Position numbers and translations under genes: made by a program. 52,486 bases of DNA from an uncultured Chloroflexus sp. (GTDB lineage: Bacteria > Chloroflexota > Chloroflexia > Chloroflexales > Chloroflexaceae). The notes under the pieces were generated by a model, which searched no databases, was not told the origin of the DNA, and saw only the letters and a list, made by a program, of their open reading frames with translations. Shown one piece after another: positions 18,864 to 27,964 of the stretch (its first letter is position 1; the number at the start of each line of letters is the position of its first letter). The stretch covers positions 1 to 52,486 of the forward strand of contig NZ_CAKZNK010000023.1 of assembly GCF_937129525.1 (NCBI RefSeq), given 5' to 3'.

Positions 18864-19163
18864 TCACCGATCGCGCCGCTGTCGGCGACCGTGTTGCCAG
18901 CCGAAAAAGTAGCCGATAAAACCCGCCCCCAGGCCAGCTTGCAACGCAAACAACAGGCTTTCGGTTTCGCCGCCTGGCGGTTCAAACAACGGCGCAAACC
19001 ATGGCTCATAATCGGGAGCAATCTCGAGAACAGCCTCTTCGGCTGCAACGTCGGCGCCACCAAACTCAGTATCCCGGATGAGCATGATCGGCGCTATCGC
19101 CAATCCAATCACGACCAGCCAGAGCGTGACAATCAGCGGCCAGCGTAACGGTTTTGCATTCAT
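18864..19163 (-). CDS. cbiN: cobalt transport protein CbiN
   Basis: This small auxiliary subunit is specific to cobalt importers of the CbiMNQO type. The product has 99 residues with two transmembrane helices (about 11-31 and 70-88) separated by an acidic outside loop ([17 protein letters not shown]), a CbiN hallmark. The late [19 protein letters not shown] segment is also typical. The start overlaps the cbiM stop by 4 bp. Confidence 0.95.
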   Translation of the reverse strand: MNAKPLRWPLIVTLWLVVIGLAIAPIMLIRDTEFGGADVAAEEAVLEIAPDYEPWFAPLFEPPGGETESLLFALQAGLGAGFIGYFFGWQHGRRQRRDR

Positions 19164-19900
19164 GATCGCACACCCTTGATCTCAAGCGCTTGCAGCTCAG
19201 CGGCAGCGCTGGTTTGCAGCGCGTTCATCACCAATACGGTCAAAATTCCTTCGCTGATCGCCAGCGGAATTTGCGTCACAGCAAAGATGGCGCCAAACTT
19301 GACGAACGAAGCAGCAATCCCTCCCACCGGATCGGGATGAGCCAGCGCTAACTGGAGGGAAGTCATAACGTAGGTAGCCAGATCGGCCAGCGCCGCAGCC
19401 AGAAAGACGGTCAGCCAGAACGACGCGCGTCCAACCAGACCCCGCCAGATCAACCAGGCTACAAAGGGGCCGACCACCGCCATGCTGAACGCATTCGCTC
19501 CCAACGTGGTCAGGCCGCCGTGGGCGATGAGCAGGGCCTGAAAGAGCAGGACGATTGAACCAAGCACGCTCATCACCCATGGCCCAAACAGGATCGCGCC
19601 CAGACCGGTGCCGGTTGGGTGACTGCTCGAACCGGTGACGCTGGGCAGTTTCAGCGCGCTCAACACGAAGGTGAAGGCAGCGGCAAAGCCAAGCAATAGC
19701 CGCGCTTCCGGCTTCTCGCGCGCAATCCGTTGAATCTGGCGAAAACCCACGATCCAGAAGGGAATAGTGACGGCAAACCAGAAGAGCGCCCATAGCGGTG
19801 GCAGGAACCCTTCCATGATGTGCATGGCATAAGCGGGCCGCGCCTCGAATGTGATCAGGAGTATCGCGCCAAGGATGACAATAAGCCAGCGCCGTTTCAT
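19160..19900 (-). CDS. cbiM: cobalt transporter substrate-capture protein CbiM
   Basis: CbiM binds cobalt at the outer face and passes it into the cell. The product has 246 residues from ATG 19900 behind GAGGTG; a GTG two codons earlier is possible. A signal peptide covers about 1-25 and ends A-Y-A, which leaves Met26-His27 as the mature N-terminus; this [10 protein letters not shown] segment gives the metal ligands known for CbiM/Nik[10 protein letters not shown] supplies another conserved His. Six or seven hydrophobic helices follow. It is the first gene of the transporter block and begins 58 bp after cobT. Confidence 0.96.
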   Translation of the reverse strand: MKRRWLIVILGAILLITFEARPAYAMHIMEGFLPPLWALFWFAVTIPFWIVGFRQIQRIAREKPEARLLLGFAAAFTFVLSALKLPSVTGSSSHPTGTGLGAILFGPWVMSVLGSIVLLFQALLIAHGGLTTLGANAFSMAVVGPFVAWLIWRGLVGRASFWLTVFLAAALADLATYVMTSLQLALAHPDPVGGIAASFVKFGAIFAVTQIPLAISEGILTVLVMNALQTSAAAELQALEIKGVRS

Positions 19901-19958
19901 AATCACCTCATGTCATCAACTGCACTACGGCCAGACATTGCGATTGCCCAACCTGTCG

Positions 19959-21020
19959 TTACTCACTGTGCTTCTCAGACACACCTGCCTCGGCGAAGGT
20001 TGCCATCTCATCTAACACCTTGCAGGCGGCCTGGCAGATCGACATCGCCAGCACTGCGCCCGTGCCTTCCCCGAGTCGCATGTTGAGATCGAGCAGCGGT
20101 TGCAGATCGAGGTGACTGAAGACCGCAGCGTGGCCGCGCTCAACCGAGCGATGACCGGCGATCATGTAGGGTATCGCTGCCGGCGCCAGAGTTGCCGCAA
20201 TTAGCGCTGCGGAGCCGGCGATAAATCCATCGATCACGATCGGTACTCGTCGGGCAGCCGCGCCCAGAATCACACCGGCCAGACCACCAATCTCTAACCC
20301 ACCCACTTTTGCCAGCACGTCAATGCCATCGCGCGGGTTTGGTTGGTGTAACGCCAGGGCCTGCTCGATCACGGTAATTTTGCGAGCCAGGCCGGTATCA
20401 TCGATACCGGTACCGCGACCGGTCACTTCCGACGCCGGTCGCCCGGTAATGGCTGCCACTACTGCGCTCGCCGCTGTCGTGTTGGCAATACCCATCTCAC
20501 CGGTAGCCAGAAGATCGGCGCCGCTATCGATGGCTTCGTTGGCGCAGGCAATACCAACTTCAATTGCCTGCTGGGCCAGTTCCCGGCTCATTGCCGGCTC
20601 CTGGCTAAAATCGGCAGTACCATAGGCCAGCTTGCGGCTGACCAGTTCGGGATGTGACGGCAGATCGGCAGCCACGCCGATGTCAACCACAATCACCCGA
20701 GCGCCGACATGGCGGGCGAGCACGTTGATTGCTGCGCCACCGCGCAGAAAGTTCAAAACCATTTGCGGCGTTACTTCAGCGGGAAAGGCGCTCACACCCT
20801 GACGGGCCACGCCGTGATCAGCAGCCATCACAATCACCGCCGGATTTGTCAGGCGCGGTCGCTCACGCCCGGTGATGCCGGCAATGCGAATCGAGAGTTC
20901 TTCCAACCGTCCGAGCGAACCGGCAGGTTTGGTCAGCGTATCCTGGCGACGACGCGCTGCCGCTGCTGACTGATCGACGAGCGGTCCGATCTGATCGATC
21001 GTCTGTTTGAGTAACGTCAT
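19959..21020 (-). CDS. cobT: nicotinate-nucleotide:dimethylbenzimidazole phosphoribosyltransferase
   Basis: This enzyme makes alpha-ribazole phosphate, the lower-ligand precursor of cobalamin. The product has 353 residues from ATG 21020 behind AAAGGAG. Family marks: L-T-K-P-x-G-S-L-G-R-L-E-E near 29-41, M-A-A-D-H-G-V near 65-71, G-E-M-G-I-A-N-T-T near 174-182, and the catalytic Glu318 in R-L-G-E-G-T-G-A. It is the NaMN-type CobT, not the chelatase subunit of the same name. No dimethylbenzimidazole synthesis gene (bluB or bza) is visible in the window. Confidence 0.96.
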   Translation of the reverse strand: MTLLKQTIDQIGPLVDQSAAAARRRQDTLTKPAGSLGRLEELSIRIAGITGRERPRLTNPAVIVMAADHGVARQGVSAFPAEVTPQMVLNFLRGGAAINVLARHVGARVIVVDIGVAADLPSHPELVSRKLAYGTADFSQEPAMSRELAQQAIEVGIACANEAIDSGADLLATGEMGIANTTAASAVVAAITGRPASEVTGRGTGIDDTGLARKITVIEQALALHQPNPRDGIDVLAKVGGLEIGGLAGVILGAAARRVPIVIDGFIAGSAALIAATLAPAAIPYMIAGHRSVERGHAAVFSHLDLQPLLDLNMRLGEGTGAVLAMSICQAACKVLDEMATFAEAGVSEKHSE

Positions 21021-21069
21021 TGGTTGCTCCTTTCTCATCACGCTACCGCGATAACGGATTGGATGAATG

Positions 21070-24000
21070 CTATTGAGAATACAATCCTTCCCGCTGTTCT
21101 TCCCCCCAGGCCAGCACTGCATCGATAGCGGCCTGAGCTTCAGCCGAGGGTTCGCGCCACATCCCGCGTCCGATCGCCTCGTTTAAGCGTTCAGCGATCG
21201 CCTGCAAGGCCCAGGGGTTGACCTCTTGCAGCCATTGCTGCACTTCAGGATCGCGCAGGTAACGCTCGGTGACCTGTTCGTACATCCAGTCGGCCAGCAC
21301 CTGAGCGGTGGCATCGTAGCCGAAGAGGTAATCGACGGTGGCCGCCAGTTCAAGGCCGCCTTTGTAACCGTGCCGACGCATACTGGCAATCCACTTCGGA
21401 TTGACCACGCGAGCGCGAAACACTCGCCGCGCCTCTTCACGCAGATCACGGGTGCGTGGGCGGGCAGGATCGCTGCTGTCGCCAAAGTAGCGCGCAGGAT
21501 TGCGCCCGCTCAGGGCGCGAATGGCGGCAATCATGCCGCCGTGAAACTGGAAGTAGTCATCACTATCGAAGATGTCGTGCTCGCGGTTGTCTTGATTTTT
21601 GGTCGCTACCTGCACCGTCGATAACGCCGCAGCAAAAGCCTGTTCTGCCGGCACACCCTGTTCGGTAGCGGTGTAAGCGTAACCACCCCATTTCAGGTAG
21701 ACCCGGGCCAGATCGGCATCACCTGTCCAGTTTTGGCCATCGATCAGTGGCAACATCCCGGCGCCGTAACTCCCCGGCGGGCTGCCGAAGATGCGGTACG
21801 CCGCTTCACGTTGGGCAGTTTCGTCATCCAGCCCGCTCGCAACCAGTGACTGAGCGGTCGTCAGCGCATGCTTGCGGGGGAAGTTGTGCGTGAGTGGCTC
21901 GTCGAGCGCAATCACTGCCTGTACCGCCTGATCGATTAACTCGATCAAATGGGGGAAAGCATCGCGGAAGAAACCGCTAATCCGGCATACCACATCGATC
22001 CGGGGACGACCAAGTTCGGCGAGAGGGATGATCTCAAAGCCGATGACTCGCCGGTTCTCCCGTTGCCAGCGCGGGCGAACACCCAGTAAAGCCATCACCT
22101 GGGCCACATCATCACCGGCAGTGCGAATGAGGCTGGTACCCCAGATGCTGATACCAACGCTTTCGGGGAAGGTACCGTACTCACGGCGATAACGCTGGAT
22201 CAGATCGCGCGCCAACCCCTGACCGGTCTCCCAGGCAGCGATGCTCGGTATGCTGCGTGGATCGAGGCTGTAGAAGTTGCGACCGGTCGGCAACACGTGC
22301 GCCATACCGCGGGTTGGCGCGCCACTCGGCCCCGGCGGCACAAACTGGCCGGCCAGCGCAGCCAGCAGATGCGCGATTTCAGCCGTGGCGCTCTGGCGTA
22401 GCTTCGGCACAATCCAGTCACAGGCGAACTGTAACGCAGTGGCGACTGGCTCTGTATGGTGAGCCGCCGGCAGATGATGCGAGATAATCGCTGCCACAGC
22501 ATCGACAGACCAGTCAGCATCGTTAAGCCGGCTCAATAGTTGCCGGCAAAGATTTTCTACATGCTCGATGAGATCGGCATTGGTCAGGAAACGGGTATCG
22601 CCGAGTCGTCGTCGTCCCGGCTGTTCCTGGAGGGCGCGCCAGTCTTCCCCCAACGCTGTCGCCACTGCCGCCGGCAAAGACGGCGCGGCCAAATTGGGCA
22701 ACCGCAAGAGATGGTAGACCAGATCGACCAGTTGCGTTCCTGACGGTAAAGTTCCCAAAATATGCAGGCCATCACGAATCTGCGCGCCGGTCAATTCGCA
22801 CAAATAACCTTCAATGTCTTCGAGCAAGTGAGCAACCTCGCGCCCTTCTAGCTCAGCCAGCACTGTAGGCGTACCATCTTCGAGCACACTGCCATCCCAC
22901 TCGTGGCGATGGTCTCCGTGATCGGCCTGCAAGATGTAGCGCAGATCATCGGCCAACTTACTGCGCTGTAACACCTCCCAAATCTGGCGCTGCAACAGTG
23001 GCAGCTTGCCCGGATCAAGCCGCTCCATCCGATAATATTCGTCAACCAGTTGGGCCAGCTCGGCCAGGTCACCATACGCACCGGCGCTGGTCATCGGCGG
23101 AGTAAGGTGATCAACGATCACTGCATGGGCGCGACGTTTCGCCTGTGTGCCCTCGCCGGGATCGTTGATGATGAAGGGATAGATGAGCGGGAGATCGCCC
23201 AGGAAGGGATCAGGAAAGCAGATCGCGCTCAGTCCAACGCCTTTGCCGGGTAGCCATTCGAGCGTGCCGTGCTTGCCCAGATGGATAATGGCGTCGGCCT
23301 GCCATTCATCGCGCAACCAGCGGTACAGGGCATAGTAGTTGTGCGGCGGCGGCAGATCGGGCCGATGGTAGATTGCATTGGGATCCATGTCGTAGCCACG
23401 GGGTGGTTGCAGCGCAACAAAGACGTTACCGAACTCAAGTCCGGCCAGCGCCAGGGTATCTTGATGAACGTATGCGCTCCCCGGAGGCGGCCCCCACTGG
23501 CGGATCATCGCTTCTTGCAGGGCTGATGGCAACCCGGCAAACCAGCGCCGGTAGGTGGCAACGGAGACACGATACGCCTGAGCCAATTGCTCGCTGGTCA
23601 ACCACGTCTCATCATACGAACAGCGAGCCACAAGATCGGCAATTAATTGTTCACCGGTTTCCGGCACTTCGCCAATCGTGTAACCGGCTTCGCGCAAGGC
23701 AGCCAACAAGCGTAGCAGCGAGGCCGGCGCGTCGAGACCAACTGCGTTGCCGATCCGTTGCGCTTTGGCGCTACTATTAGTCAGGATCACAGCAATGCGT
23801 TTATCGGAATTTGGCTTACGTCGCAACTGCGCGAGACGCCAGACCAGACCGGCCAGGCGTTCGATCCGTTCTGGATCGGGCAACGAGCGCGCTGCGCTAT
23901 CGCCCGCCTGTTCCTTGAATGCCACCGGCACGCCGATGATGCGACCATCAAGTTCAGGCAGAGCAACGTTCATTGCTGTGTCGAGTGGCCCTAAGCCCCG

Positions 24001-25308
24001 ACCATCACGCTGCCATGATTCTCGATCGGTACTGCTGACCAGTGCCTGAACGACCGGCGCATTGAACCGGCTGAATGGGTGTGGATCACCGTCACCGATT
24101 GCAAAACTGAGTGTCGAGATCACCACATCGACCGGCCCGGCCTGATTGATCAGGTTGAGCGCGACCGGCACGCCTTCGGCATCGGTTTCTTTGAGCGAAT
24201 GGGTGTAGACAGCGCGCGCCTGTAGACCACGGGCCTGCAACCCGTTGATCAATGCATCAATGAAGGCGGTATTACCGCCAAGCAAATGAGCGCGGTAGAA
24301 GAGCACGCCAACCGTTGACGCCGCACCTGCGGCAACCTCGGGGTTCTCTTGCGCTGCCTGTCGCCTGCGCCGCGGACGTGGCGGAACGTAGAGGCCGTGG
24401 AGTGGCAACTCAACCGGCGGATCGTAGCCCCAACCGCTGACCAGCAGGTGATCGCTGAGACATTGCAGGCCGTTGGCAAGATTGACCGCGCCGCCGGCCC
24501 GAAAGTAGGCGCTAGCCAGCATTGCCAGCGGCACCCCCACCGTCGAACGCGCCATCAGTTCCGGATCAACCTGCTCAACTGCCGGCAGGCAGAGCAGAAA
24601 ACCACCGGTTGCCGCAGCCCACTGTTGTAACCGCTCCAGTCCGTATGCAAACGCTGCCGGACTATGCAACCGCGCGACGACAACAGCGGCATCGGGCAAG
24701 TACACCTCGAGCAAACGATCAATCGCCGCCGGTTCAGTGACCCGCCCTACATGAGCCATTCGCACCGGCGCAAAACCCTCTGGCAACAGCGTGACAGCCT
24801 GCTCGAGCGCCAGCAGATCGGTATCCGCCTGACTCAAGACCAGGAACCCATTGCCGACAACGGCAGGGATGGCCTTCGTTCCTTCCGCCAGCGCGCCGCT
24901 CCCATCCCAGGCAAACCCGTTGAACAGATGGGGAATGAGCGGCGGCGGCGGCGCCAGTGGCCGGTCGGTAGCGAGCAGCGCTTCGATAAAATCGTACAGA
25001 ATTGGAATGAGGGCCGGATCGTTGAGTGAGTGGAACCAGTAGGGTCGGCCATCCATCAAGAGGAGGGCGACATTGGCGAGCGGACATGGCCCCAGACACC
25101 CACCCTGGCTCAGGTGAACACGGTTACGGAGCCGACGCCGTCCCCATTCAGTATGGTACAGATCGGTTGGAACCGGCGCAAATCCGCGTTCGGTGTGGCC
25201 GCAACAACAGCCAGTGGCACAGACAATCAGCATCCCGCGCCGGGCGCCGGCATTGACCATACGGCCATCGAGACGCTGCACCATATTGCGCTTGAGCGAT
25301 TCTGCCAT
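21070..25308 (-). CDS. cobN: CobN-family cobaltochelatase large subunit with N-terminal 2Fe-2S thioredoxin-like domain
   Basis: The 1412-residue product starts at ATG 25308 behind AGGTGAGG. The bulk (about 120-1412) is a CobN/BchH large chelatase subunit, showing H-L-G-K-H-G-T-L-E-W-L-P-G-K and G-R-P-R-I-D-V-V-C-R-I-S-G-F-F-R-D. The first about 110 residues are an added domain with Cys30, a Cys triplet at 34-36 and C-L-G-P-C (71-75), the pattern of thioredoxin-like 2Fe-2S ferredoxins. CobN normally inserts cobalt late, into hydrogenobyrinate diamide, with CobS and chelatase-CobT partners; none is present here, and cbiX in the same operon already provides early insertion. Its role is therefore open; it could use the BchI/BchD-type ATPase of the magnesium chelatase. 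Confidence 0.88.
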   Translation of the reverse strand: MAESLKRNMVQRLDGRMVNAGARRGMLIVCATGCCCGHTERGFAPVPTDLYHTEWGRRRLRNRVHLSQGGCLGPCPLANVALLLMDGRPYWFHSLNDPALIPILYDFIEALLATDRPLAPPPPLIPHLFNGFAWDGSGALAEGTKAIPAVVGNGFLVLSQADTDLLALEQAVTLLPEGFAPVRMAHVGRVTEPAAIDRLLEVYLPDAAVVVARLHSPAAFAYGLERLQQWAAATGGFLLCLPAVEQVDPELMARSTVGVPLAMLASAYFRAGGAVNLANGLQCLSDHLLVSGWGYDPPVELPLHGLYVPPRPRRRRQAAQENPEVAAGAASTVGVLFYRAHLLGGNTAFIDALINGLQARGLQARAVYTHSLKETDAEGVPVALNLINQAGPVDVVISTLSFAIGDGDPHPFSRFNAPVVQALVSSTDRESWQRDGRGLGPLDTAMNVALPELDGRIIGVPVAFKEQAGDSAARSLPDPERIERLAGLVWRLAQLRRKPNSDKRIAVILTNSSAKAQRIGNAVGLDAPASLLRLLAALREAGYTIGEVPETGEQLIADLVARCSYDETWLTSEQLAQAYRVSVATYRRWFAGLPSALQEAMIRQWGPPPGSAYVHQDTLALAGLEFGNVFVALQPPRGYDMDPNAIYHRPDLPPPHNYYALYRWLRDEWQADAIIHLGKHGTLEWLPGKGVGLSAICFPDPFLGDLPLIYPFIINDPGEGTQAKRRAHAVIVDHLTPPMTSAGAYGDLAELAQLVDEYYRMERLDPGKLPLLQRQIWEVLQRSKLADDLRYILQADHGDHRHEWDGSVLEDGTPTVLAELEGREVAHLLEDIEGYLCELTGAQIRDGLHILGTLPSGTQLVDLVYHLLRLPNLAAPSLPAAVATALGEDWRALQEQPGRRRLGDTRFLTNADLIEHVENLCRQLLSRLNDADWSVDAVAAIISHHLPAAHHTEPVATALQFACDWIVPKLRQSATAEIAHLLAALAGQFVPPGPSGAPTRGMAHVLPTGRNFYSLDPRSIPSIAAWETGQGLARDLIQRYRREYGTFPESVGISIWGTSLIRTAGDDVAQVMALLGVRPRWQRENRRVIGFEIIPLAELGRPRIDVVCRISGFFRDAFPHLIELIDQAVQAVIALDEPLTHNFPRKHALTTAQSLVASGLDDETAQREAAYRIFGSPPGSYGAGMLPLIDGQNWTGDADLARVYLKWGGYAYTATEQGVPAEQAFAAALSTVQVATKNQDNREHDIFDSDDYFQFHGGMIAAIRALSGRNPARYFGDSSDPARPRTRDLREEARRVFRARVVNPKWIASMRRHGYKGGLELAATVDYLFGYDATAQVLADWMYEQVTERYLRDPEVQQWLQEVNPWALQAIAERLNEAIGRGMWREPSAEAQAAIDAVLAWGEEQREGLYSQ

Positions 25309-25342
25309 TGCGCCTCACCTCACTGCATTCAGGCTGCGGCTC

Positions 25343-25951
25343 TCAATATTCGATCCCCGGCTGGGCGCGAATGCCCTGATCGTTAAACGGGTGTTTGACT
25401 TCGCGCATCTCGGTGACCAGATCGGCATATGCAATCAACTCAGGCGGCGCATAGCGACCGGTGATAATCAGATGCAGCATTGGCGGCTTGTGGGCCTTCA
25501 ACCAGGCCACCACCTCAGCGGTAGAAACCCACCCATAATGCATCACATAGGTAAACTCATCGAGCAAGAAGACATCGTAATCACCGCTGACAATGCGCTC
25601 TTTTGCCACCTCCCAGCCGTGCAGCGCCCGCGCCTGCGTCTCATCGAGGTTGCGACTCGTCCAGGTAAAGCCATCGCCAAGCGGCGTAAGTGTGATCCCC
25701 ATCCGTTCGAGCGCGCGCAATTCGCCGAATTTTGCCTGTTCGTGCTTGATGAACTGCACGCCACCCACGCGCATATTGCGCCCCCAGGCTCGCAACAGAA
25801 TGCCAAGGGCAGCCGTCGTTTTGCCCTTGCCATTTCCGGTATTGACAATCACCAACCCCTTTGGTCGATGGCTGGCCCGCACAGCCTGCCGACGGGCTTC
25901 GGCTTCCGGCGACGATCCTGGCCCGCCTGGCGTGGTAGCTTCATCAGACAC
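25343..25951 (-). CDS. cobO: cob(I)yrinic acid a,c-diamide adenosyltransferase (CobO/CobA type)
   Basis: CobO transfers the adenosyl group of ATP to Co(I) corrinoid. The product has 202 residues from GTG 25951, preceded by AAGGAG six bases upstream. The P-loop T-G-N-G-K-G-K-T-T is at about 38-46, with V-Q-F-I-K near 65 and L-L-D-E-F-T-Y-V in the middle. The frame stays open upstream to an ATG at 26059, but that stretch runs through the riboswitch terminator and has no family similarity, so the GTG is preferred. First gene of the cobalamin operon. Confidence 0.93.
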   Translation of the reverse strand: MSDEATTPGGPGSSPEAEARRQAVRASHRPKGLVIVNTGNGKGKTTAALGILLRAWGRNMRVGGVQFIKHEQAKFGELRALERMGITLTPLGDGFTWTSRNLDETQARALHGWEVAKERIVSGDYDVFLLDEFTYVMHYGWVSTAEVVAWLKAHKPPMLHLIITGRYAPPELIAYADLVTEMREVKHPFNDQGIRAQPGIEY

Positions 25952-25971
25952 AGCTAACTCCTTCCGCTGAC

Positions 25972-26010
25972 ATATAAACAAAAACCCCGACCTTCTGTTG
26001 CCGGTCGGGG
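25972..26010 (-). terminator. intrinsic terminator between the cobalamin riboswitch and cobO
   Basis: On the minus strand an 8-bp GC-rich stem (26010-26003 with 25992-25985, CCCCGACC / GGTCGGGG) with a 10-base loop is followed at once by TTTTTGTTT. It lies between the aptamer and the cobO ribosome site, where a transcriptional off-switch is expected. When adenosylcobalamin binds, this hairpin should stop transcription of the operon. Confidence 0.88.
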
Positions 26011-26093
26011 TTATGTAACGATGACGCAGTAGCAAGCAATGCTGGCGCGCCCCGTTCATCCTCCTTGGCTCGAGAAGGGCTGAACGAACATCA

Positions 26094-26215
26094 CATCGCG
26101 GCAGGCGTCCTGGCTTCCGGTCACAAATGACCGGTTACAGTTGCGGCACAGCGCTGGACTTACACCAGCTTCCACCTTTACGCCCTGGCATCCGGGCCTG
26201 CGGGTCACCGCGATG
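26094..26215 (-). promoter_or_regulatory. adenosylcobalamin riboswitch aptamer
   Basis: On the minus strand, a perfect 8-bp P1 stem closes the element (26215-26208 CATCGCGG with 26101-26094 CCGCGATG). Inside are the conserved core parts: GGTGGAAGCTGGTGTAAGTC, GCTGTGCCGCAACTGTAA, and the B12 box AGCCAGGACGCCTGCC near the 3' side. A further hairpin (CGTTCA / TGAACG, around 26050-26087) follows and may be the kissing partner or part of the switch. Together with the downstream terminator this makes a transcriptional control unit for the whole cob operon. Confidence 0.95.
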
Positions 26216-26248
26216 GTTCATATACTGGCAATGTGCAGAACGTGACGT

Positions 26249-26278
26249 ATTATAGCACAATGTTGAGACAACTGTCGA
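26249..26278 (-). promoter_or_regulatory. promoter of the cobalamin operon
   Basis: The minus strand reads TCGACA (26278-26273), an 18-base spacer, and TATAAT (26254-26249) with TG one base upstream (extended -10, TGCTATAAT). The start point would be near 26242, which leaves about 25 bases before the riboswitch P1 stem and about 290 bases before the cobO start. Confidence 0.75.
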
Positions 26279-26391
26279 TTCGTTACCGGCGTGAAGCGGT
26301 GCGTTAGCGCGGAATGTGCTCGCGTCTAGCCCTCGCTGCTCACTCCCGTAAGGGAAAGAGACGATACTTCTCTCTGCCGGAGAAACGGAAA

Positions 26392-26438
26392 CGGCTGGTC
26401 ATGTCTCGCCATAGGTTTGAGACATGACCGCACAGCCG
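26392..26438 (-). terminator. hairpin downstream of the threonine deaminase gene
   Basis: An 11-bp perfect inverted repeat (GGTCATGTCTC at 26397-26407 with GAGACATGACC at 26419-26429) is extended by CGGCT/AGCCG at its base. It lies 18 bp after the ilvA stop. There is no clean T tract, so it may act as a processing or partial termination hairpin, separating ilvA from the cob operon promoter. Confidence 0.5.
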
Positions 26439-26446
26439 CAAGCAAT

Positions 26447-27964
26447 CTATTTCAAGAACAGGTGGTAAGCCGGATTATCGCTCTGCTCGCGATACGGATA
26501 ACCCAGGCGGCTCAACGAAGCATAGAACCGATCGAGATCGGCATCTGGCACTTGAATCCCGGCCAGCACACGCCCGTGAGCGCTACCGTGATTGCGGTAG
26601 TGGAACAGGCTGATATTCCACGACGCATCGAGCGACTCGAGAAATTGAAGCAATGCGCCTGGCCGTTCAGGAAACTCGAAGGAGAAGAGACGTTCATCGA
26701 CAGCTTCGGGCGCCCGTCCACCAACCATATGGCGCAGATGGATAATCGCCAGTTCGTCATTGGTAAGATCGACCACAGTATAACCGGCGTTGCGCATCCG
26801 CTCGGCCAGCTCGTGGCGCTGACGGGCATCGGTCAGTTGCACGCCAACAAAGACATTGGCGTCAGGACGCGGCGCGTAGCGATAATTGAATTCGGTGATA
26901 TTGTGCGGCCCGATCACGCGGCAAAATTGCTTGAACGAACCGGGCTGTTCGGGAATTGTCACTGCAAAGAGCGCCTCGCGCCGCTCGCCGATCTCGGCCC
27001 GTTCGGCAACGTGACGCAGGCGATCAAAATTCATGTTTGCGCCACACGTCAACGCGACTGCGGGCAGATCGGCGCCACGCTCGGCAATGTAGCGCTTCAA
27101 TCCGGCCACCGCCAGCGCCCCTGCCGGCTCCATAATCGCGCGGGTATCTTCAAACACATCTTTGATGGCCGCGCACACCTCATCGGTAGTAACGCGCACG
27201 AAGTCATCAACGTACCGTTGCACGATGGCAAAGGTGTGTTCGCCAACGCGCCGCACCGCCACGCCATCGACAAAGATACCGACCTGATCGAGCGTCACCC
27301 GATAGCCGGCGCGGACACTCTGATACATGGCGTCAGAGTCATCTGGCTCAACGGCAATGATTTCGATATTGGGATTGATACTCTTGAGAAAGATCGCAAT
27401 CCCGGCAATCAAACCGCCACCGCCAACCGGGACAAAGACCCGATAGCGTTCGGCGCGCATCTGTTGGGAAATCTCCAGGCCAATCGTGCCTTGTCCGGCA
27501 ATCACCAGGGGATCGTCGTAAGGATGAATAAACGTCAAACCCAGCTCTTGTTGCAACCGATACGCATGCGCCTCGGCATCGCTATAGCTGTCGCCGTAGA
27601 GCACCACTTCGGCATTGCGCCGACGGCAGGCAGCCACCTTGATCTCGGGTGTGGTCACCGGCATCACAATGGTAGTACGGATACCCAACTGCTGGCCGGA
27701 ATAGGCCACACCCTGAGCGTGATTGCCGGCAGAAGCGGTAATCACGCCGCGTTCCTTTTCAGCCGGACTAAGATGCGCCATGCGGTTGTAGGCGCCGCGC
27801 AGCTTAAACGAGAAGATCGGCAACAAATCTTCGCGCTTAAAAAAGATCGGCAACCCTAGCCGGGCGCTGAGCAATGGCGCCGGCTGCAACGGCGTCTCTT
27901 GTACCACATCATAAACCCGACTGGTCAGAATGCGTTGCACATACGTAAAATCAGGATTCGGCAT
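26447..27964 (-). CDS. ilvA: threonine ammonia-lyase, biosynthetic (IlvA)
   Basis: The PLP enzyme converts threonine to 2-oxobutanoate, the first step to isoleucine. The product has 505 residues from ATG 27964 behind AAAGGAG. The PLP lysine is K54 in F-S-F-K-L-R-G-A-Y-N-R; S-A-G-N-H-A-Q-G-V-A and P-V-G-G-G-G-L-I-A-G are the cofactor loops. The C-terminal third carries two ACT-like regulatory repeats (F-A-V-T-I-P-E-Q-P-G-S-F and F-S-F-E-F-P-E-R-P-G-A-L), as in isoleucine-inhibited enzymes. Its start lies inside the end of the upstream diguanylate cyclase gene (14-bp overlap). Confidence 0.95.
   Translation of the reverse strand: MPNPDFTYVQRILTSRVYDVVQETPLQPAPLLSARLGLPIFFKREDLLPIFSFKLRGAYNRMAHLSPAEKERGVITASAGNHAQGVAYSGQQLGIRTTIVMPVTTPEIKVAACRRRNAEVVLYGDSYSDAEAHAYRLQQELGLTFIHPYDDPLVIAGQGTIGLEISQQMRAERYRVFVPVGGGGLIAGIAIFLKSINPNIEIIAVEPDDSDAMYQSVRAGYRVTLDQVGIFVDGVAVRRVGEHTFAIVQRYVDDFVRVTTDEVCAAIKDVFEDTRAIMEPAGALAVAGLKRYIAERGADLPAVALTCGANMNFDRLRHVAERAEIGERREALFAVTIPEQPGSFKQFCRVIGPHNITEFNYRYAPRPDANVFVGVQLTDARQRHELAERMRNAGYTVVDLTNDELAIIHLRHMVGGRAPEAVDERLFSFEFPERPGALLQFLESLDASWNISLFHYRNHGSAHGRVLAGIQVPDADLDRFYASLSRLGYPYREQSDNPAYHLFLK

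Noticed and set aside
26417-27859. 480-codon plus-strand frame opposite ilvA
   Set aside because: Entirely antisense to a threonine deaminase gene with all family motifs; it is an effect of codon bias.
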